Source: Dechloromonas sp. (GTDB lineage Bacteria; Pseudomonadota; Gammaproteobacteria; Burkholderiales; Rhodocyclaceae). Taken from it: a stretch of 64,000 nucleotides of DNA. The translations under genes were made by a program, and so were the position numbers. The notes beneath the pieces are model-generated. The model ran no database searches. It was not told the origin of the DNA and saw only the letters and a program-made list of their open reading frames with translations. This document shows, piece after piece, positions 38,801-51,129 of this stretch; position 1 is the first letter of the stretch; each line of letters opens with the position of its first letter. The DNA lies in assembly GCA_028689015.1 (NCBI GenBank), contig JAQTXC010000003.1, forward strand, positions 37,694 through 101,693, read 5' to 3'.

Positions 38801-39864
38801 CCTGAGATATCAAGCGTTTTATTACTGATTGTTGCGCTGCTCCCAGCACCCAAGACCAGTTTGCTGGCGTCATTGGCCCACACGCCCGGTTCTTTGGCAG
38901 TCAAGGTCACGACGCAGCTTGAATTGGTCAGGGTAAACTTGTTGACCGTGGTGGTGATCTGATTATCGACAATGGTCTGCGCCATGGCCCGGCAATTAGT
39001 GCTGTTGTTACCCACATCGTTTTGCGTCAATGTCAGGTTTTTCAGCAGTTCAACCCCATCGAACTTCAATGAAGTCACCGTCTTACTTCCCGAGCGCCAT
39101 CCGTCAACCGTAAAGCTCAAGACCGCTGCCACGCCCGTCTCTACTTGATTGAAACTGGGGTATCTATAGGGATATATTTTTTGGGCTTGGCAGGTCGTCA
39201 ATGCGGAGTTGCTGCACCAAAGGTAGGGAATTTCAACGGTGTAAGCCCCCCCTTTAGTCAAACTACAATTCGTCCCCGTATCATTAGTGCAGTAATACGG
39301 TTTCAAGTTGAAGTAATACGCTGCGGCACTGTTGCTAGTGCTCGACGAGATGTAGTTCGCATCCGGGTAGCGGTAGGTCGTATTTGTCTTGCAATCGCTG
39401 CCGTCGCACCATGAGCGTTCAGGATACTGACTCACCAGATTGCTGGTGCTACTCGACGACTTGTAGCCATCATCCGGCACTTTTGTCCAGGCCGTGCTGT
39501 TCCCCGAAGTCATGTCGGGATAACTGCTGCCATCTGCCTTGACCCCCGGCGTGTAGCGAATTTTTGGGTCGTAGTACTGCTTGTTAAACCCGCTGCTGAA
39601 ATAAGGCGGCATCCCGGCAGCACAACTGCTCAAACTGGTCGTCGATGTATTTTTACGGCAATAACTGTCATTCACATAATCTGGCGTGTAATCCCAGGCC
39701 ATGGACCCGGAGTCATCGAGAATGAACAGCAGATTGGGCGGCACTGGCTGAGTCGAGGCTTTGGCCAGCGGGATCTGCGACATTTTGACCGTGGCAGCAT
39801 GCCCGCCAGGAATAGCCAAGGCGGAACAGATCGCCATTGCAACAAACTTCCAGCCTCGGTTCAT
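35869..39864 (-). CDS. pilY1: Type IV pilus biogenesis factor PilY1
   Basis: About 1330 aa; signal sequence, VWA-like [22 protein letters not shown], C-terminal beta-propeller region ([27 protein letters not shown]); end of minor-pilin operon. Confidence 0.92.
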   Translation of the reverse strand: [1331 protein letters not shown]

Positions 39865-39887
39865 GATGTCTCTCCTGTACCGCATGA

Positions 39888-40430
39888 TTAATAACTGATG
39901 ACTTGGACAATCGACTCGGCGCGGCGCGGTCCCAGCGAGCGGATCGTGATGCGATATAACGGCGCCAAGCCCCCTGTGGCCAGTTGCTCGCCGGGCTTGA
40001 CCGAACCCTGGTTGATTGTGCTGCCGCTATCCGGGCAGCTACCCAGGGTGGGCGGGCCAATTTCATTACACAATCGATGGATCACCATCCAGAGCTCATA
40101 ACCATTCTGGTCAGCCAATTTAAGCGCAGCATTCGCCCAGTCGAGCGTCAGGATGTCGTCGTTAACCAAGCCAAATGAGCGTGTGGCGTAGTACCCCTCC
40201 GCCGCTCGGTGCCCCTCCAGATTGCCTGCGGTCGACAACCAGTTGATGCCAAATTCCACACCCACATCCGCAACCGCCACACCTTGTTGCCGAAAGCCGA
40301 TGTTGCCGGCTACGCCGGTCGCAGAATCGACACTGCGATACATTGCCAGCACGCCTAGCATCATCACCACCAGGGCGATGAGGGCGACAAACAATACAGC
40401 GCCGCATTGTTTTTTGGAGAAATCGTTCAT
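39888..40430 (-). CDS. pilX: Minor pilin assembly protein PilX
   Basis: MNDFSKKQCGAVLFVALIALVVMMLGVLAMYRSVDSATGVAGNIGFRQ; between PilW and PilY1; ATGA overlap. Confidence 0.82.
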   Translation of the reverse strand: MNDFSKKQCGAVLFVALIALVVMMLGVLAMYRSVDSATGVAGNIGFRQQGVAVADVGVEFGINWLSTAGNLEGHRAAEGYYATRSFGLVNDDILTLDWANAALKLADQNGYELWMVIHRLCNEIGPPTLGSCPDSGSTINQGSVKPGEQLATGGLAPLYRITIRSLGPRRAESIVQVISY

Positions 40431-41608
40431 GACGACATCCCCCAGACAATGTTTTTAAGGGGAATGACCACTTCCGTCGTGTTGTAGCGGTAGCTTTCCC
40501 AGTTGGCGACCGTGCCATCGAGTGAAATGGCTGTTTGCCCTCCCCACTGGGGTGCTACGGTTGTCGTTCCTGCGCCCGCGAGCTGTTGCGAACGGGCCAC
40601 CAAGGCAATTCTGATCACCCTGAGGTTTTGCCAGTCTGTGACACTGGGCACGCAGTTCGCGGCATTACAAACGCCTGTTCGCCAGGTATCCACTGCCGCA
40701 TTTTGTCCGCCGCTGGCAATCCCGAACTCGGCGCGCATCGACACCACGCCTTCGCTAACCGGCACCCAAACCTGATTATTCGCCAGATTGGCTGCACTGC
40801 TGCAATCACTGGCCTGGTGGTCACAGCGGGTCAGACGCCCCGAACGGATTGCATAATAGATTTGCGCCAGACCATCACGACGCCCCAGGTTGAACAAGCG
40901 GCCGGCGCTATAAGCAACCGTATTGACGCCCAAGCCCCCCGCTTTGTTCCGGGTAGGCGCAACAGCCGTGCATGCCTGATGCCGACTGGCATATTGGGCC
41001 TGCCCATACATCAATTGGGTCACGGTCCCGGCACCTGAACAATTAACCGCCCCGGGGCCGTCGGTAATTTCATAGATACTGCACGCCGTCCCCGCCACTG
41101 TCGGTACGGCCAAGACCAGGTCCCCAGCACTAAATCCACCCGAATTATTAACAGTGATTCCAGTCCCGTTATCCGTACCAATTTGCACACCATCGCCAGA
41201 TACACCAATGGCACTGTTGCCGAACAACACGCCGATGACATCCGTATTCGCATCACCCGCCGGGATCCCCGGCGGATTGATCGCGACCGGTGCAAAAGGC
41301 ACCGCATTGACCGCCATCAGCAGATCAACCGGCGCACGCTGGCTGTTATAGGCAACGACCGAGCCGCCCAAACAGAAATTGATCAAATTGGTGTCATTGC
41401 CAAAAACCGCATAACCCGCCATCCGCAAGTCACGCTCAACGATGTAGGTGGCAAATGCGCCATTGGACTGCGCATCGACACCCGATGTTGTCCCCCGCCG
41501 TTGCCCGTCGAAGAACATCATCGACTGCGTAATCGCCAGTATGGTGACCATGCCAATGACCGAGGCCACCATCAACTCGACCAGTGAGAATCCCCGCTCG
41601 CGCATCAT
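40427..41608 (-). CDS. pilW: Type IV minor pilin PilW
   Basis: MMRERGFSLVELMVASVIGMVTILAITQSMMFFDGQRRGTTSGVDAQSNGAFATYIVERDLRMAGYAVFG. Confidence 0.88.
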   Translation of the reverse strand: MMRERGFSLVELMVASVIGMVTILAITQSMMFFDGQRRGTTSGVDAQSNGAFATYIVERDLRMAGYAVFGNDTNLINFCLGGSVVAYNSQRAPVDLLMAVNAVPFAPVAINPPGIPAGDANTDVIGVLFGNSAIGVSGDGVQIGTDNGTGITVNNSGGFSAGDLVLAVPTVAGTACSIYEITDGPGAVNCSGAGTVTQLMYGQAQYASRHQACTAVAPTRNKAGGLGVNTVAYSAGRLFNLGRRDGLAQIYYAIRSGRLTRCDHQASDCSSAANLANNQVWVPVSEGVVSMRAEFGIASGGQNAAVDTWRTGVCNAANCVPSVTDWQNLRVIRIALVARSQQLAGAGTTTVAPQWGGQTAISLDGTVANWESYRYNTTEVVIPLKNIVWGMSS

Positions 41609-42054
41609 TTCTCCTCATTCCGAACGATATTGGCCACGTGCACATAACGATGCTCATCGGCCACCCCCGGGGTCTGCCATGTCAAGGTTATGGTCACCTG
41701 GGTGTTGTTAACCACAACGACTGCACTGCCGCTGGGCAAACTTTGTTGAATCCGCTCACCCCAGGGCGCGTTATTACAACCAGTCGATGAAGCATCATAG
41801 GTGCCTGCGCATTCAGCGAGTTGATTGGGTGCCAAGGCCCACAGATCGCCTACCATTTGATTGGCGACAAAGGCGGCGTCAGCCCGGGCACGCGCTTCAC
41901 CCTGCGCTTTGACCGCAGCCACCTGGAATCCCGCCAAACCCAGCAAGCCGACTGAAAAAACAAGCACCGCGATCAAGGCTTCCAGCAAGGCAGCGCCTTT
42001 CTGATTGACTGGCACGGCATGGCCTCCTGAGTTTTTCATCGTTAGCCTCAGCAC
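41605..42054 (-). CDS. pilV: Type IV minor pilin PilV
   Basis: QKGAALLEALIAVLVFSVGLLGLAGFQVAAVKAQGEARARADAAFVANQMVGDLWA. Confidence 0.87.
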   Translation of the reverse strand: MLRLTMKNSGGHAVPVNQKGAALLEALIAVLVFSVGLLGLAGFQVAAVKAQGEARARADAAFVANQMVGDLWALAPNQLAECAGTYDASSTGCNNAPWGERIQQSLPSGSAVVVVNNTQVTITLTWQTPGVADEHRYVHVANIVRNEEK

Positions 42055-42710
42055 TTTCTGGGATCTGTCGCACTACTCACATAGGGATCACACATTCGGG
42101 CCTGCCCACCGGTATTAATATTGATACGCAGGCAGCGGAGCTGACCACCGCTCGCCACACAGCCTTGCTCGGCATGCGTGACATTGATGCTCACCGAGCC
42201 ATTGCCGGCTGCCGGATCAATCGCATTGGCAGGGCAGTTCAAAGCCGTCGCACTGATTCGCCCCAAGCCCGAGTAGCACAGCGCCGAACTATTGGCCAGA
42301 TCCAGCAGCACGCGGTCATCGACATCGAAAGCGCCTTTGGCCAGAATCACCGGAACAGCGCCGTTACAACTGGCCGGAGGCGCCGTTTGCTTATCAATTG
42401 CTGCCCCACAGGCAGCGACAGCCGAGCAGTGGCTGACAACCCAAAAGCGCCCGGCCGTGCTGAGTGAACAACTATTATCCAGACTATCCACCACCTGCAG
42501 AACCACCGTGTTGTTGCTACGCACCGCTTCACCACGTGCTGTTTGCAAGGCGGTCAGCACGCTTTCAGCCACTGTCCGGATCGACAAGCTGTTCAGATAG
42601 TTGTTGTAGGACGGTAAAGCAATGGAAGCGATGATTGCCATGATGCTCACCACCACCATGGCCTCAACCAGCGTAAACCCCCTCATCCAACGGTGGGGAT
42701 GATTCAGCAT
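42048..42710 (-). CDS. FimT/FimU (GspH-type) pseudopilin
   Basis: [58 protein letters not shown]; start placed at [12 protein letters not shown]. Confidence 0.85.
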   Translation of the reverse strand: MLNHPHRWMRGFTLVEAMVVVSIMAIIASIALPSYNNYLNSLSIRTVAESVLTALQTARGEAVRSNNTVVLQVVDSLDNSCSLSTAGRFWVVSHCSAVAACGAAIDKQTAPPASCNGAVPVILAKGAFDVDDRVLLDLANSSALCYSGLGRISATALNCPANAIDPAAGNGSVSINVTHAEQGCVASGGQLRCLRININTGGQARMCDPYVSSATDPRKC

Positions 42711-43132
42711 TCGTCCCCCTTGACCAGCCAGCAAGTTTTGGCAACAGCGCCGCCCTTGAAGACAGTCGTCCCCTTCTGATTGCCCTCGCGCAGGGTGTAA
42801 CCCCCTTCGTTGTTAATCTGGGCCGTGGCCGTCAGGGTAAAACCTTGGCCGCCATTGGTCAGGGCACAGGCCATGGCATAGTCAGCGAGCGTCGGGGCCG
42901 CGATGCGGCAGGCTCCCGCCCCATAATTGCGGTTATCAAGATAAGACTGCTCCATCCGTGCCGCCCAACTGGACAACTCTCCCAAGGCACTGGCCGCCCG
43001 CGAACGGCGGACATAATCGGTGTAGGACGGAATGGCGATACTGGTCAGAATGCCGATGATGACCACGACAACCATCAATTCGATCAGCGAAAAACCCTGC
43101 TCGCTGCCTATCCGTTTGCTTTGGCATTTCAT
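42704..43132 (-). CDS. Type IV pilin PilE-like
   Basis: [72 protein letters not shown]-terminal cysteines. Confidence 0.87.
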   Translation of the reverse strand: MKCQSKRIGSEQGFSLIELMVVVVIIGILTSIAIPSYTDYVRRSRAASALGELSSWAARMEQSYLDNRNYGAGACRIAAPTLADYAMACALTNGGQGFTLTATAQINNEGGYTLREGNQKGTTVFKGGAVAKTCWLVKGDEC

Positions 43133-43306
43133 GACGCGCTTCTCCATTTGACTTATGGACAAGCGTGGCCTGATCAAGCCCCAAAATCAAAGGTTCACAG
43201 ACTAACGGCGGAGGCGAGCCTACGAGCGGTCACCAAGCGCCGAAAACCACGCCAAGCGCGGACACTGGCCCAGATCAAGCAAACTGCCGCCAGGATCAGG
43301 CTGGCG

Positions 43307-44665
43307 CTATTTCTTCACCTTCTGCGGCCGTTGCCAACCAGTCAATGTCAGCTGTTTGGCCCGTGACACGGTCAACGCGTCCGGCGGGGCATTTTTAGTC
43401 AAGGTTGTCCCGGCCCCCAAGGTCGCCCCCCGCCCAACCGTAACCGGCGCCACCAGTTGCGTATCCGAACCAATGAACACATCGTCTTCGATGATGGTCT
43501 TGAACTTGTTGGCACCGTCGTAATTGCAGGTAATGGTCCCCGCCCCGACATTGACCCGCTGACCGATTTCAGCATCGCCAATATAGGCCAAGTGATTGGC
43601 CTTCGACTGGGCGCCGATCATGCTTTTCTTCACTTCGACGAAATTACCGATATGGACTTCTGGGCCGAGCTCCGTACCGGGTCGCAGGCGGGCATAGGGT
43701 CCCAGCACGCCGTCCGGGCCGATGATCGCGTCCTCGAAATGGCAAAAGGCGGCAATGCGCGTTCCTGCACCGACTTTGACGTTTTTCAGTACACAATACG
43801 GGCCCACCTCGACCGCATCCGCCAGGTCGACCGCACCTTCAAAAACACAGCCGACATCGATCGCCACATCCCGACCGTGGCGCAGCGTACCGCGTACGTC
43901 GATGCGTGCCGGGTCGGCCAGACGAACGCCGGCCAGCAGCAGCCCATCGGCGATATTACGTTGATGCTGGCGCTCCAGTTCGGCCAGTTGCACCTTGCTA
44001 TTCACCCCCAGCACCTCCCATTCACCCTCTGGCTGAGCGGTGCGCACCGGCAAGCCTTCGTCCACAGCCAACGCCACAATGTCGGTCAGGTAATACTCCC
44101 CCTGGGCATTGTTGTTTTTCAAATTTCCCAGCCAATCGGCCAGACGCGCCGTCGGGATGACCATGATCCCGGTATTGACTTCACGCACCGCCTTCTCTTC
44201 GGCCGTGGCGTCTTTTTCTTCAACGATGCGTTGAACGTGCCCGAGCTCATCGCGCACGATGCGACCATAACCAGTCGGACAGGCGAGATCAACGGTGAGA
44301 ATCGACAAAGCATCCTTGCCGGCTTGTAACAAGCGCTGCAAGGTGGCGGCGCTGGTCAGCGGCACATCACCGTACAACACCAGGGTCTGCGGCGCTGCCG
44401 ACAGTAGCGGAATCGCTTGCGCCACGGCGTGACCGGTCCCCAACTGCTGCGCCTGTTCCGCCCACAGAATATCGTCCGCCGCCAGGGTCGACTGCACGAC
44501 TGCCCCCCCATGACCATGGACCACAATCAGCTTTTCTGGCTGCAGTGTGCGCGCCGTATCAATGACATGTTGTGCAAGCGCCTTGCCAGCCACCGGATGG
44601 AGAACTTTCGGCAGATTGGAGTGCATGCGCTTGCCCTGGCCGGCAGCGAGAATGACGATATTCAT
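43307..44665 (-). CDS. glmU: Bifunctional UDP-N-acetylglucosamine pyrophosphorylase / glucosamine-1-phosphate N-acetyltransferase
   Basis: [34 protein letters not shown]; left-handed beta-helix C-terminus ([66 protein letters not shown]). Confidence 0.96.
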   Translation of the reverse strand: MNIVILAAGQGKRMHSNLPKVLHPVAGKALAQHVIDTARTLQPEKLIVVHGHGGAVVQSTLAADDILWAEQAQQLGTGHAVAQAIPLLSAAPQTLVLYGDVPLTSAATLQRLLQAGKDALSILTVDLACPTGYGRIVRDELGHVQRIVEEKDATAEEKAVREVNTGIMVIPTARLADWLGNLKNNNAQGEYYLTDIVALAVDEGLPVRTAQPEGEWEVLGVNSKVQLAELERQHQRNIADGLLLAGVRLADPARIDVRGTLRHGRDVAIDVGCVFEGAVDLADAVEVGPYCVLKNVKVGAGTRIAAFCHFEDAIIGPDGVLGPYARLRPGTELGPEVHIGNFVEVKKSMIGAQSKANHLAYIGDAEIGQRVNVGAGTITCNYDGANKFKTIIEDDVFIGSDTQLVAPVTVGRGATLGAGTTLTKNAPPDALTVSRAKQLTLTGWQRPQKVKK

Positions 44666-44777
44666 GGGGTTGGAATCGTAGTTGGGCAAGGTCTGATTTT
44701 TACATGATCATCCAGGCCTGTCGAAGACAAAATATGGAAAACCGGCTGTTGACCGCGGTCAACCCGCTGTCACTGTC

Positions 44778-44815
44778 AAAAACGAAAGCCCCGCGCACCT
44801 TGCGGTGGGCGGGGC
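44778..44815 (-). terminator. Rho-independent terminator downstream of gltD
   Basis: Stem gccccgcgcacc / ggtgggcggggc (44788-44799 / 44804-44815) followed on the minus strand by TTTCGTTTTT. Confidence 0.75.
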
Positions 44816-44837
44816 CTGGTACCGTACTGCGAGTGCC

Positions 44838-46304
44838 TTAGCGCGGCAGGATCGTCGCCCCCATCAGGAACTGATCGACCTCCCGGGCGGCCTGGCGGCC
44901 TTCGCGAATCGCCCACACCACCAGCGACTGACCACGGCGCACGTCACCAGCCGCATAGACCTTGTCGACATTGGTCTTGTAGCAGCCTTCACCATCCGTC
45001 GTCGCCTTGGCATTCTGGCGCGCATCCTTCTCGACACCGAAAGCGTCGAGCAATGAGCCCACCGGATTGGTGAAGCCCATGGCCAGGAAAGCAGCATCGC
45101 AGGGGATTTCGAACTCGGAACCGGCGATTTCGCTCATCTTGCCGTCGATCCATTCCAGGCGAACACCTTTCAGCGCCTTGACATTGCCTTGGTCATCACC
45201 AATGAAACCCTTGGTCGCGACGGCAAAATCACGGACACAACCTTCGTCATGCGAAGAAGAGGTGCGCAGCTTGTACGGCCAGTATGGCCAGGTCAGCGCC
45301 TTGTTTTCCTGCTCGGGCGGCATCGGCATCAGTTCGAACTGGGTCACCGAGGCAGCGCCATGGCGGTTGGAGGTTCCGACGCAGTCAGAACCGGTATCCC
45401 CCCCGCCGATAACGACGACGTGCTTGCCCTTGACGTTGACCGGATTGGCCTTGCCTTGCTGGACTTCCTTGTTTTGTGGAATCAGGAATTCCAGAGCAGC
45501 GTAGACGCCCTTGAGTTCACGCCCCGGCACTGGCAAATCGCGCGGAACTTCCGACCCGGCGGCGAGAATGACAGCGTCGAAATCCTTCTTCAACTGATCG
45601 GCAGAAAGCACGTCGCTGGCATCGTTATTGATACCGGCCGGCAGATTTTTGTCACCGACGACCACCTTGGTCCGGAAAGTAACGCCTTCCGCTTCCATCT
45701 GCGCGACGCGACGGTCGACCAAGGTCTTTTCCATCTTGAAGTCCGGGATACCATAGGCCAGCAAGCCGCCGAGGCGGTCACTCTTTTCGAACACCGTGAC
45801 ATCATGGCCAACCCGCGCCAATTGCTGCGCGGCTGCCAGACCGGCCGGACCGGAACCGACGATGGCAACCTTCTTACCCGTCTTGCTCTTGGGCGGTTGC
45901 GGCACCACCCAGCCCATATCCCAGCCCTTGTCGATAATCGCATGCTCGATCGACTTGATGCCGACCGGCGCGGCATTGATGCCAAGCGTACAGGCCGCCT
46001 CGCAAGGTGCCGGACAGATGCGGCCGGTGAAGTCGGGGAAGTTATTGGTTGAGTGCAGCACATCCAGCGCCTGCTTCCAGTTGCCGCGATAAACCAGATC
46101 ATTCCAGTCGGGAATGATGTTGTTCACCGGGCAACCGTTGTTGCAGAAGGGAATGCCGCAATCCATGCAGCGTGCGCCCTGGGTCTTGGCATCGTCATCC
46201 GCCAGTGTCTGGACGAATTCCTTGTAATGCTTCAGACGCTGTTCAACCGGTTCGTAGCCTTCGGAAAGGCGCTCGAATTCCATGAATCCAGTCGGTTTGC
46301 CCAT
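44838..46304 (-). CDS. gltD: Glutamate synthase (NADPH) small subunit
   Basis: [63 protein letters not shown]. Confidence 0.95.
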   Translation of the reverse strand: MGKPTGFMEFERLSEGYEPVEQRLKHYKEFVQTLADDDAKTQGARCMDCGIPFCNNGCPVNNIIPDWNDLVYRGNWKQALDVLHSTNNFPDFTGRICPAPCEAACTLGINAAPVGIKSIEHAIIDKGWDMGWVVPQPPKSKTGKKVAIVGSGPAGLAAAQQLARVGHDVTVFEKSDRLGGLLAYGIPDFKMEKTLVDRRVAQMEAEGVTFRTKVVVGDKNLPAGINNDASDVLSADQLKKDFDAVILAAGSEVPRDLPVPGRELKGVYAALEFLIPQNKEVQQGKANPVNVKGKHVVVIGGGDTGSDCVGTSNRHGAASVTQFELMPMPPEQENKALTWPYWPYKLRTSSSHDEGCVRDFAVATKGFIGDDQGNVKALKGVRLEWIDGKMSEIAGSEFEIPCDAAFLAMGFTNPVGSLLDAFGVEKDARQNAKATTDGEGCYKTNVDKVYAAGDVRRGQSLVVWAIREGRQAAREVDQFLMGATILPR

Positions 46305-49300
46305 TATGCGGCCTCCTTCTGTGCAGCAGCGGCCATTTCAGTCAGGGCGCGCTTGTATTCGTGCGGATAGATTTTGACAAATTTCTCGCGGTACACATCC
46401 CAATTGGCCACAATTTTCTTGGCGATGGCGCTGCCGGTGTATTCAGCATGCCGAGTCACGATTTCGCGCAATTGTGTTTCATCGGCCAGGCCGCGATGCA
46501 GCGGTTCGCCAGTCGCATGACGCCCCGCCGGAATCACCTTCTCCAGCGCCACCTGGGCCAAGTTGCAGCGCTGTTTGAAGCTGCCATCCTCGTCCAGAAC
46601 ATAGGCAATTCCGCCCGACATGCCCGCCGCGAAATTACGCCCGGTCATCCCCAGAACCACTACCGTGCCCCCAGTCATATATTCGCAACCATGGTCACCC
46701 ACGCCTTCGACGACTGCCGTCGCCCCGGAGTTGCGAACACAGAAACGCTCACCACCAACGCCCGAGAGGAAAGACTCGCCATCGGTCGCGCCGTACATAA
46801 CGGTGTTGCCGACGATGATGTTTTCCTGCGTGTCGCCACGGAAATCCGGGCTTGGCTTGATGATGATGCGACCGCCCGACAGCCCCTTGCCGACGTAGTC
46901 ATTACCTTCGCCAGTGAGCTCCAGTGTGACGCCCTTGGCCAGGAAGGCACCGAAAGCCTGGCCGGCAGTACCAGTCAGTTTGACGTGGATGGTATCGTCC
47001 GGCAGGCCGGCATTGCCATAGCGCTTGGCGACTTCGCCGGAGAGCATGGTGCCGCAGGTGCGATTGACGTTGATGATCCTGGTCTCGATCTGGACCTTCT
47101 GGCCCTTTTCGAGTGCCGGCTTGGCCGCCTTGATCAACTGGTGATCCAGCGCCTTGTCGAGACCATGGTCTTGCGTGTCTACGTGGCGACGCGACACTTC
47201 CGGCGGCACATTCGGCTGATAGAAGACCTTGCTGAAATCCAGACCCTTGGCCTTCCAGTGTTCAATTCCCGGGCGGGTGTCGAGCAAATCGGCACGGCCG
47301 ACCAGATCATCGAACTTGCGGATGCCCAGCTGGGCCATGATTTCGCGGACTTCCTCGGCGACGAAGAAGAAATAATTGACCACATGTTCGGGTTGACCGC
47401 TGAAGCGCTTGCGCAACTCCGGATCTTGCGTGGCGACGCCTACTGGACAAGTATTCAGATGGCACTTGCGCATCATGATGCAGCCCTCGACAACGAGCGG
47501 CGCAGTCGCGAAACCGAATTCGTCGGCACCGAGCAAGGCACCGATGACGACATCGCGGCCGGTCTTCATCTGGCCATCGACCTGAACGCGGATGCGCGAC
47601 CGCAACTGGTTGAGCACCAGCGTTTGCTGGGTTTCGGACAGTCCAAGTTCCCACGGCGTACCGGCATGCTTGATGGAAGAGACCGGAGAGGCACCTGTGC
47701 CACCGTCAAAACCAGCGATCACCAGATGATCTGCCTTGGCCTTGGCGACACCGGCAGCCACCGTGCCGACGCCGACTTCCGAGACCAGCTTGACCGAGAT
47801 CGATGCCGTCGAATTGGCATTCTTCAGGTCGTGAATCAGTTGAGCCAGATCCTCGATGGAGTAGATGTCATGGTGCGGAGGCGGCGAGATCAGCGTGACG
47901 CCCGGCACCGAATGACGCAGCTTGCCGATGTACTCGGACACCTTGGCGCCCGGTAACTGACCGCCTTCACCCGGCTTGGCACCCTGCGCCATCTTGATCT
48001 GGATCTGGTCGGCATTGACCAGGTATTCGGTAGTCACACCGAAACGCCCGGATGCCACCTGCTTGATCGCCGAACGCAGGGAATCGCCTTCCTTGAATTC
48101 GTAATCACGCTCGATACGCGATGCACCGATCACTTCCGACAACTTCTGGCCAGCCTTGAGCGGCAGGAAGCGCTTGGCATCCTCACCGCCTTCACCGGTG
48201 TTCGACTTGCCGCCGATGCGGTTCATCGCCACAGCCAACGTGGTGTGCGCCTCGGTCGAGATCGAGCCGAGGGACATGGCGCCGGTAGCAAAGCGTTTGA
48301 CGATTTCCTTGGCGGATTCGACTTCATCCAGCGGAACGGCCTCACCTTGCGACTTGAATTCAAACAGGCCGCGCAGAGTCAAGTGACGCTTGGTCTGATC
48401 ATTGATCAGCTTGGCATACTCCTTGTAGGTCTCGTACTGGTTCGAGCGCGTGGCATGCTGCAACTTGGCGATCGAATCCGGCGTCCACATGTGCTCTTCA
48501 CCACGGATACGGAAGGCGTACTCGCCGCCGGCATCGAGCATGTTGGCCAGCACGGGATCTGGCGAGAAAGCATCGCTGTGCAGGCGAATGGCTTCCTCGG
48601 CCACTTCGAACACACCGATCCCCTCGATGTTCGACGGCGTACCGGTGAAATACTTTTCGACAAATTCCTTCTGCAAGCCGATGGCTTCGAAAATCTGAGC
48701 ACCGGTGTAGGACATGTAGGTCGAGATGCCCATCTTGGACATAACCTTGCACAAACCCTTGCCAATCGCCTTGATGAAGTTCTTGACGTACTTCTCGGCC
48801 TTTTCGGCATCACCCTTGGCAAAGCCCTCGATGGTTTCCAGTGCCAGATACGGGTGGACCGCTTCCGCACCAAAACCGCCAAGCAGGGCGAAGTGATGAA
48901 CTTCACGCGCCGAACCTGTTTCGACCACCAGGCCCGTGCTGGTGCGCAGACCCTGCTTGACCAGATGCTGGTGAATAGCCGAAGTGGCCAACAAGGCCGG
49001 AATGGCGAGATGTTCGGCGTCGACCTTGCGATCGGAGACGATCAGGATGTTGGCCCCCGAGCGAACCGCATCTTCAGCGTCCGCAGCCAGCGAGGCCAGG
49101 CGCGCTTCGATGCCTTCCTTGCCCCAGGCGACCGGATAGCAGATATCCAGTTCGAAGGAACGGAACTTATTCGAGGTGTACTTCTCGATGTTGCGCAGCT
49201 TTTCAATGTCCGTGCAGGTCAGCACCGGCTGCGACACTTCAAGACGGATCGGCGGATTGACGTCGACCGTATTCAGCAGATTGGGCTTCGGCCCGATGAA

Positions 49301-50941
49301 GGACACCAGCGACATGACCAACTCTTCGCGGATCGGGTCGATCGGCGGATTCGTTACCTGCGCAAACAACTGCTTGAAGTAGGTGTAGAGCGTCTTGTTC
49401 TTTTTGGACAACACCGGCAGGGCGGAGTCGGTCCCCATGGAGCCAGTCGGCTCCTCGCCATTCTGTGCCATGGGTTCCAGAACGACCTTGATGTCTTCCT
49501 GGGTGTAACCGAAGGCCTGCTGACGATCCAATTGCGAGGCAGGCGGCACGGCGCACTTTTCGTCGGCAGCCGGCACTTCGTCGAGCTTGATACGGATTTT
49601 TTCAATCCACTCACGATACGGCCGGGCGTTGGCTAACGAATCCTTCAGCTCCTTATCGTCGATGATGCGGCCTTGCTCCATGTCGATCAGGAACATCTTG
49701 CCCGGCTGCAGGCGCCATTTCTTGACGATCTTCTTTTCCGGAATCGGCAACACACCAGATTCGGAGGCCATGACCACGAAGTCGTCATCGGTCACCAGGT
49801 AGCGGGCTGGGCGCAGGCCATTCCGGTCGAGCGTGGCACCAATCTGACGGCCATCGGTAAAGGCCACTGCCGCGGGGCCATCCCATGGCTCCATCATCGC
49901 CGCATGGTATTCATAGAAAGCACGACGACTTTCATCCATGGTCGTATGTTTTTCCCAGGCTTCCGGGATCATTAACATGACCGCCTGGGCCAGCGAGTAG
50001 CCACCGCCCATGACCAGCAGTTCCAGGGCATTGTCGAAGGCCGCCGAGTCGGACTGGCCGGGATAATGCAGCGGCCAGACTTTCTTTAGATCGTCACCGA
50101 GGATGGGCGAAGAAATCGCCTGCTCACGCGCCTTGAACCAGTTGACGTTGCCACGGACGGTATTGATTTCACCGTTGTGGGCAATGTAGCGGAATGGGTG
50201 GGCGAGATCCCAGGTCGGGAAAGTGTTGGTCGAGAAACGCTGGTGCACCAGCGCCAGCGCAGACACCGCCCGCTTGTCTTCCAGATCCTTGTAATAGACG
50301 CCGACCTGATCCGCCAGCAACAGACCCTTGTAGTTGATGGTCCGGGCAGAGAAGGACGGGACGTAGAATTCCTGACCATGCTTGAGCTTGAGCCCCTTGA
50401 TGGCGTTCGCGGCACGGCGGCGGATGATGTAAAGCTTGCGTTCGAAGGCATCGGTCACAAACACATCCGGCCCGCGCCCCACGAAGACCTGGCGAATGAC
50501 CGGCTCCGTGGCACGCACCACCGGCGACATCGGCATCTCGGCATTGACCGGCACATCACGCCAGCCCAGCAGGCGCTGGCCTTCGGCTTCGATGGAGCGC
50601 TCGATCTCTTCCATGCAGGCATGGCGGGAAGCGGCTTCGCGCGGCAGGAAGACCATGCCGACGCCGTACTCACCGACCGGCGGCAGTTCGACGCCTTTTT
50701 TGGCCATTTCCTCGCGGTAGAGCTGATCCGGAATCTGGATCAGGATACCGGCACCGTCACCCTGCAGGGGATCGGCACCTACGGCACCGCGGTGATCGAT
50801 ATTTTTCAGGATCAACAAACCCTGCTCGACGATGCTATGACTTTTCTGGCCTTTGACATGAGCCACAAAGCCCACGCCGCAAGCGTCGTGCTCGTTGGCG
50901 GGGTCGTACAAACCCTGCCGATCAGGTACTGCCGGTTCCAT
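46304..50941 (-). CDS. gltB: Glutamate synthase large subunit
   Basis: [62 protein letters not shown]-binding/GXGXG C-terminus; start chosen at MEPAVPDRQ within ORF 46304..50977. Confidence 0.95.
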   Translation of the reverse strand: MEPAVPDRQGLYDPANEHDACGVGFVAHVKGQKSHSIVEQGLLILKNIDHRGAVGADPLQGDGAGILIQIPDQLYREEMAKKGVELPPVGEYGVGMVFLPREAASRHACMEEIERSIEAEGQRLLGWRDVPVNAEMPMSPVVRATEPVIRQVFVGRGPDVFVTDAFERKLYIIRRRAANAIKGLKLKHGQEFYVPSFSARTINYKGLLLADQVGVYYKDLEDKRAVSALALVHQRFSTNTFPTWDLAHPFRYIAHNGEINTVRGNVNWFKAREQAISSPILGDDLKKVWPLHYPGQSDSAAFDNALELLVMGGGYSLAQAVMLMIPEAWEKHTTMDESRRAFYEYHAAMMEPWDGPAAVAFTDGRQIGATLDRNGLRPARYLVTDDDFVVMASESGVLPIPEKKIVKKWRLQPGKMFLIDMEQGRIIDDKELKDSLANARPYREWIEKIRIKLDEVPAADEKCAVPPASQLDRQQAFGYTQEDIKVVLEPMAQNGEEPTGSMGTDSALPVLSKKNKTLYTYFKQLFAQVTNPPIDPIREELVMSLVSFIGPKPNLLNTVDVNPPIRLEVSQPVLTCTDIEKLRNIEKYTSNKFRSFELDICYPVAWGKEGIEARLASLAADAEDAVRSGANILIVSDRKVDAEHLAIPALLATSAIHQHLVKQGLRTSTGLVVETGSAREVHHFALLGGFGAEAVHPYLALETIEGFAKGDAEKAEKYVKNFIKAIGKGLCKVMSKMGISTYMSYTGAQIFEAIGLQKEFVEKYFTGTPSNIEGIGVFEVAEEAIRLHSDAFSPDPVLANMLDAGGEYAFRIRGEEHMWTPDSIAKLQHATRSNQYETYKEYAKLINDQTKRHLTLRGLFEFKSQGEAVPLDEVESAKEIVKRFATGAMSLGSISTEAHTTLAVAMNRIGGKSNTGEGGEDAKRFLPLKAGQKLSEVIGASRIERDYEFKEGDSLRSAIKQVASGRFGVTTEYLVNADQIQIKMAQGAKPGEGGQLPGAKVSEYIGKLRHSVPGVTLISPPPHHDIYSIEDLAQLIHDLKNANSTASISVKLVSEVGVGTVAAGVAKAKADHLVIAGFDGGTGASPVSSIKHAGTPWELGLSETQQTLVLNQLRSRIRVQVDGQMKTGRDVVIGALLGADEFGFATAPLVVEGCIMMRKCHLNTCPVGVATQDPELRKRFSGQPEHVVNYFFFVAEEVREIMAQLGIRKFDDLVGRADLLDTRPGIEHWKAKGLDFSKVFYQPNVPPEVSRRHVDTQDHGLDKALDHQLIKAAKPALEKGQKVQIETRIINVNRTCGTMLSGEVAKRYGNAGLPDDTIHVKLTGTAGQAFGAFLAKGVTLELTGEGNDYVGKGLSGGRIIIKPSPDFRGDTQENIIVGNTVMYGATDGESFLSGVGGERFCVRNSGATAVVEGVGDHGCEYMTGGTVVVLGMTGRNFAAGMSGGIAYVLDEDGSFKQRCNLAQVALEKVIPAGRHATGEPLHRGLADETQLREIVTRHAEYTGSAIAKKIVANWDVYREKFVKIYPHEYKRALTEMAAAAQKEAA

Positions 50942-51047
50942 CACACGCGTTCCTTCATATAAGCTGGCCAAAAACACTCGACCACTGATGAAAAAAGCCG
51001 AGCATCATAAAAAAGCGCTTCGGCCTGTACGAAAATTTGAGGCAACC

Positions 51048-51075
51048 ATTAAATATACTGGCAAACCCCTGTCAA
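51048..51075 (-). promoter_or_regulatory. Candidate sigma70 promoter for gltBD
   Basis: On the minus strand: TTGACA (51075-51070) - 16 nt - TTTAAT (51053-51048), just upstream of gltB. Confidence 0.65.
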
Positions 51076-51129
51076 TTCAAGATGCTGCAATGCACCAGAA
51101 TGGCCAAATAACGGCCATGTCACCACCAA

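Noticed and set aside
42704-43132. PilE-like pilin as the major pilin
   Set aside because: It lies in a minor-pilin operon and resembles minor PilE-type subunits; there is no sequence basis to call it the major pilin.
46361-49636. Plus-strand ORFs of 531 and 463 aa
   Set aside because: Antisense shadows of gltB, which is well supported on the minus strand.
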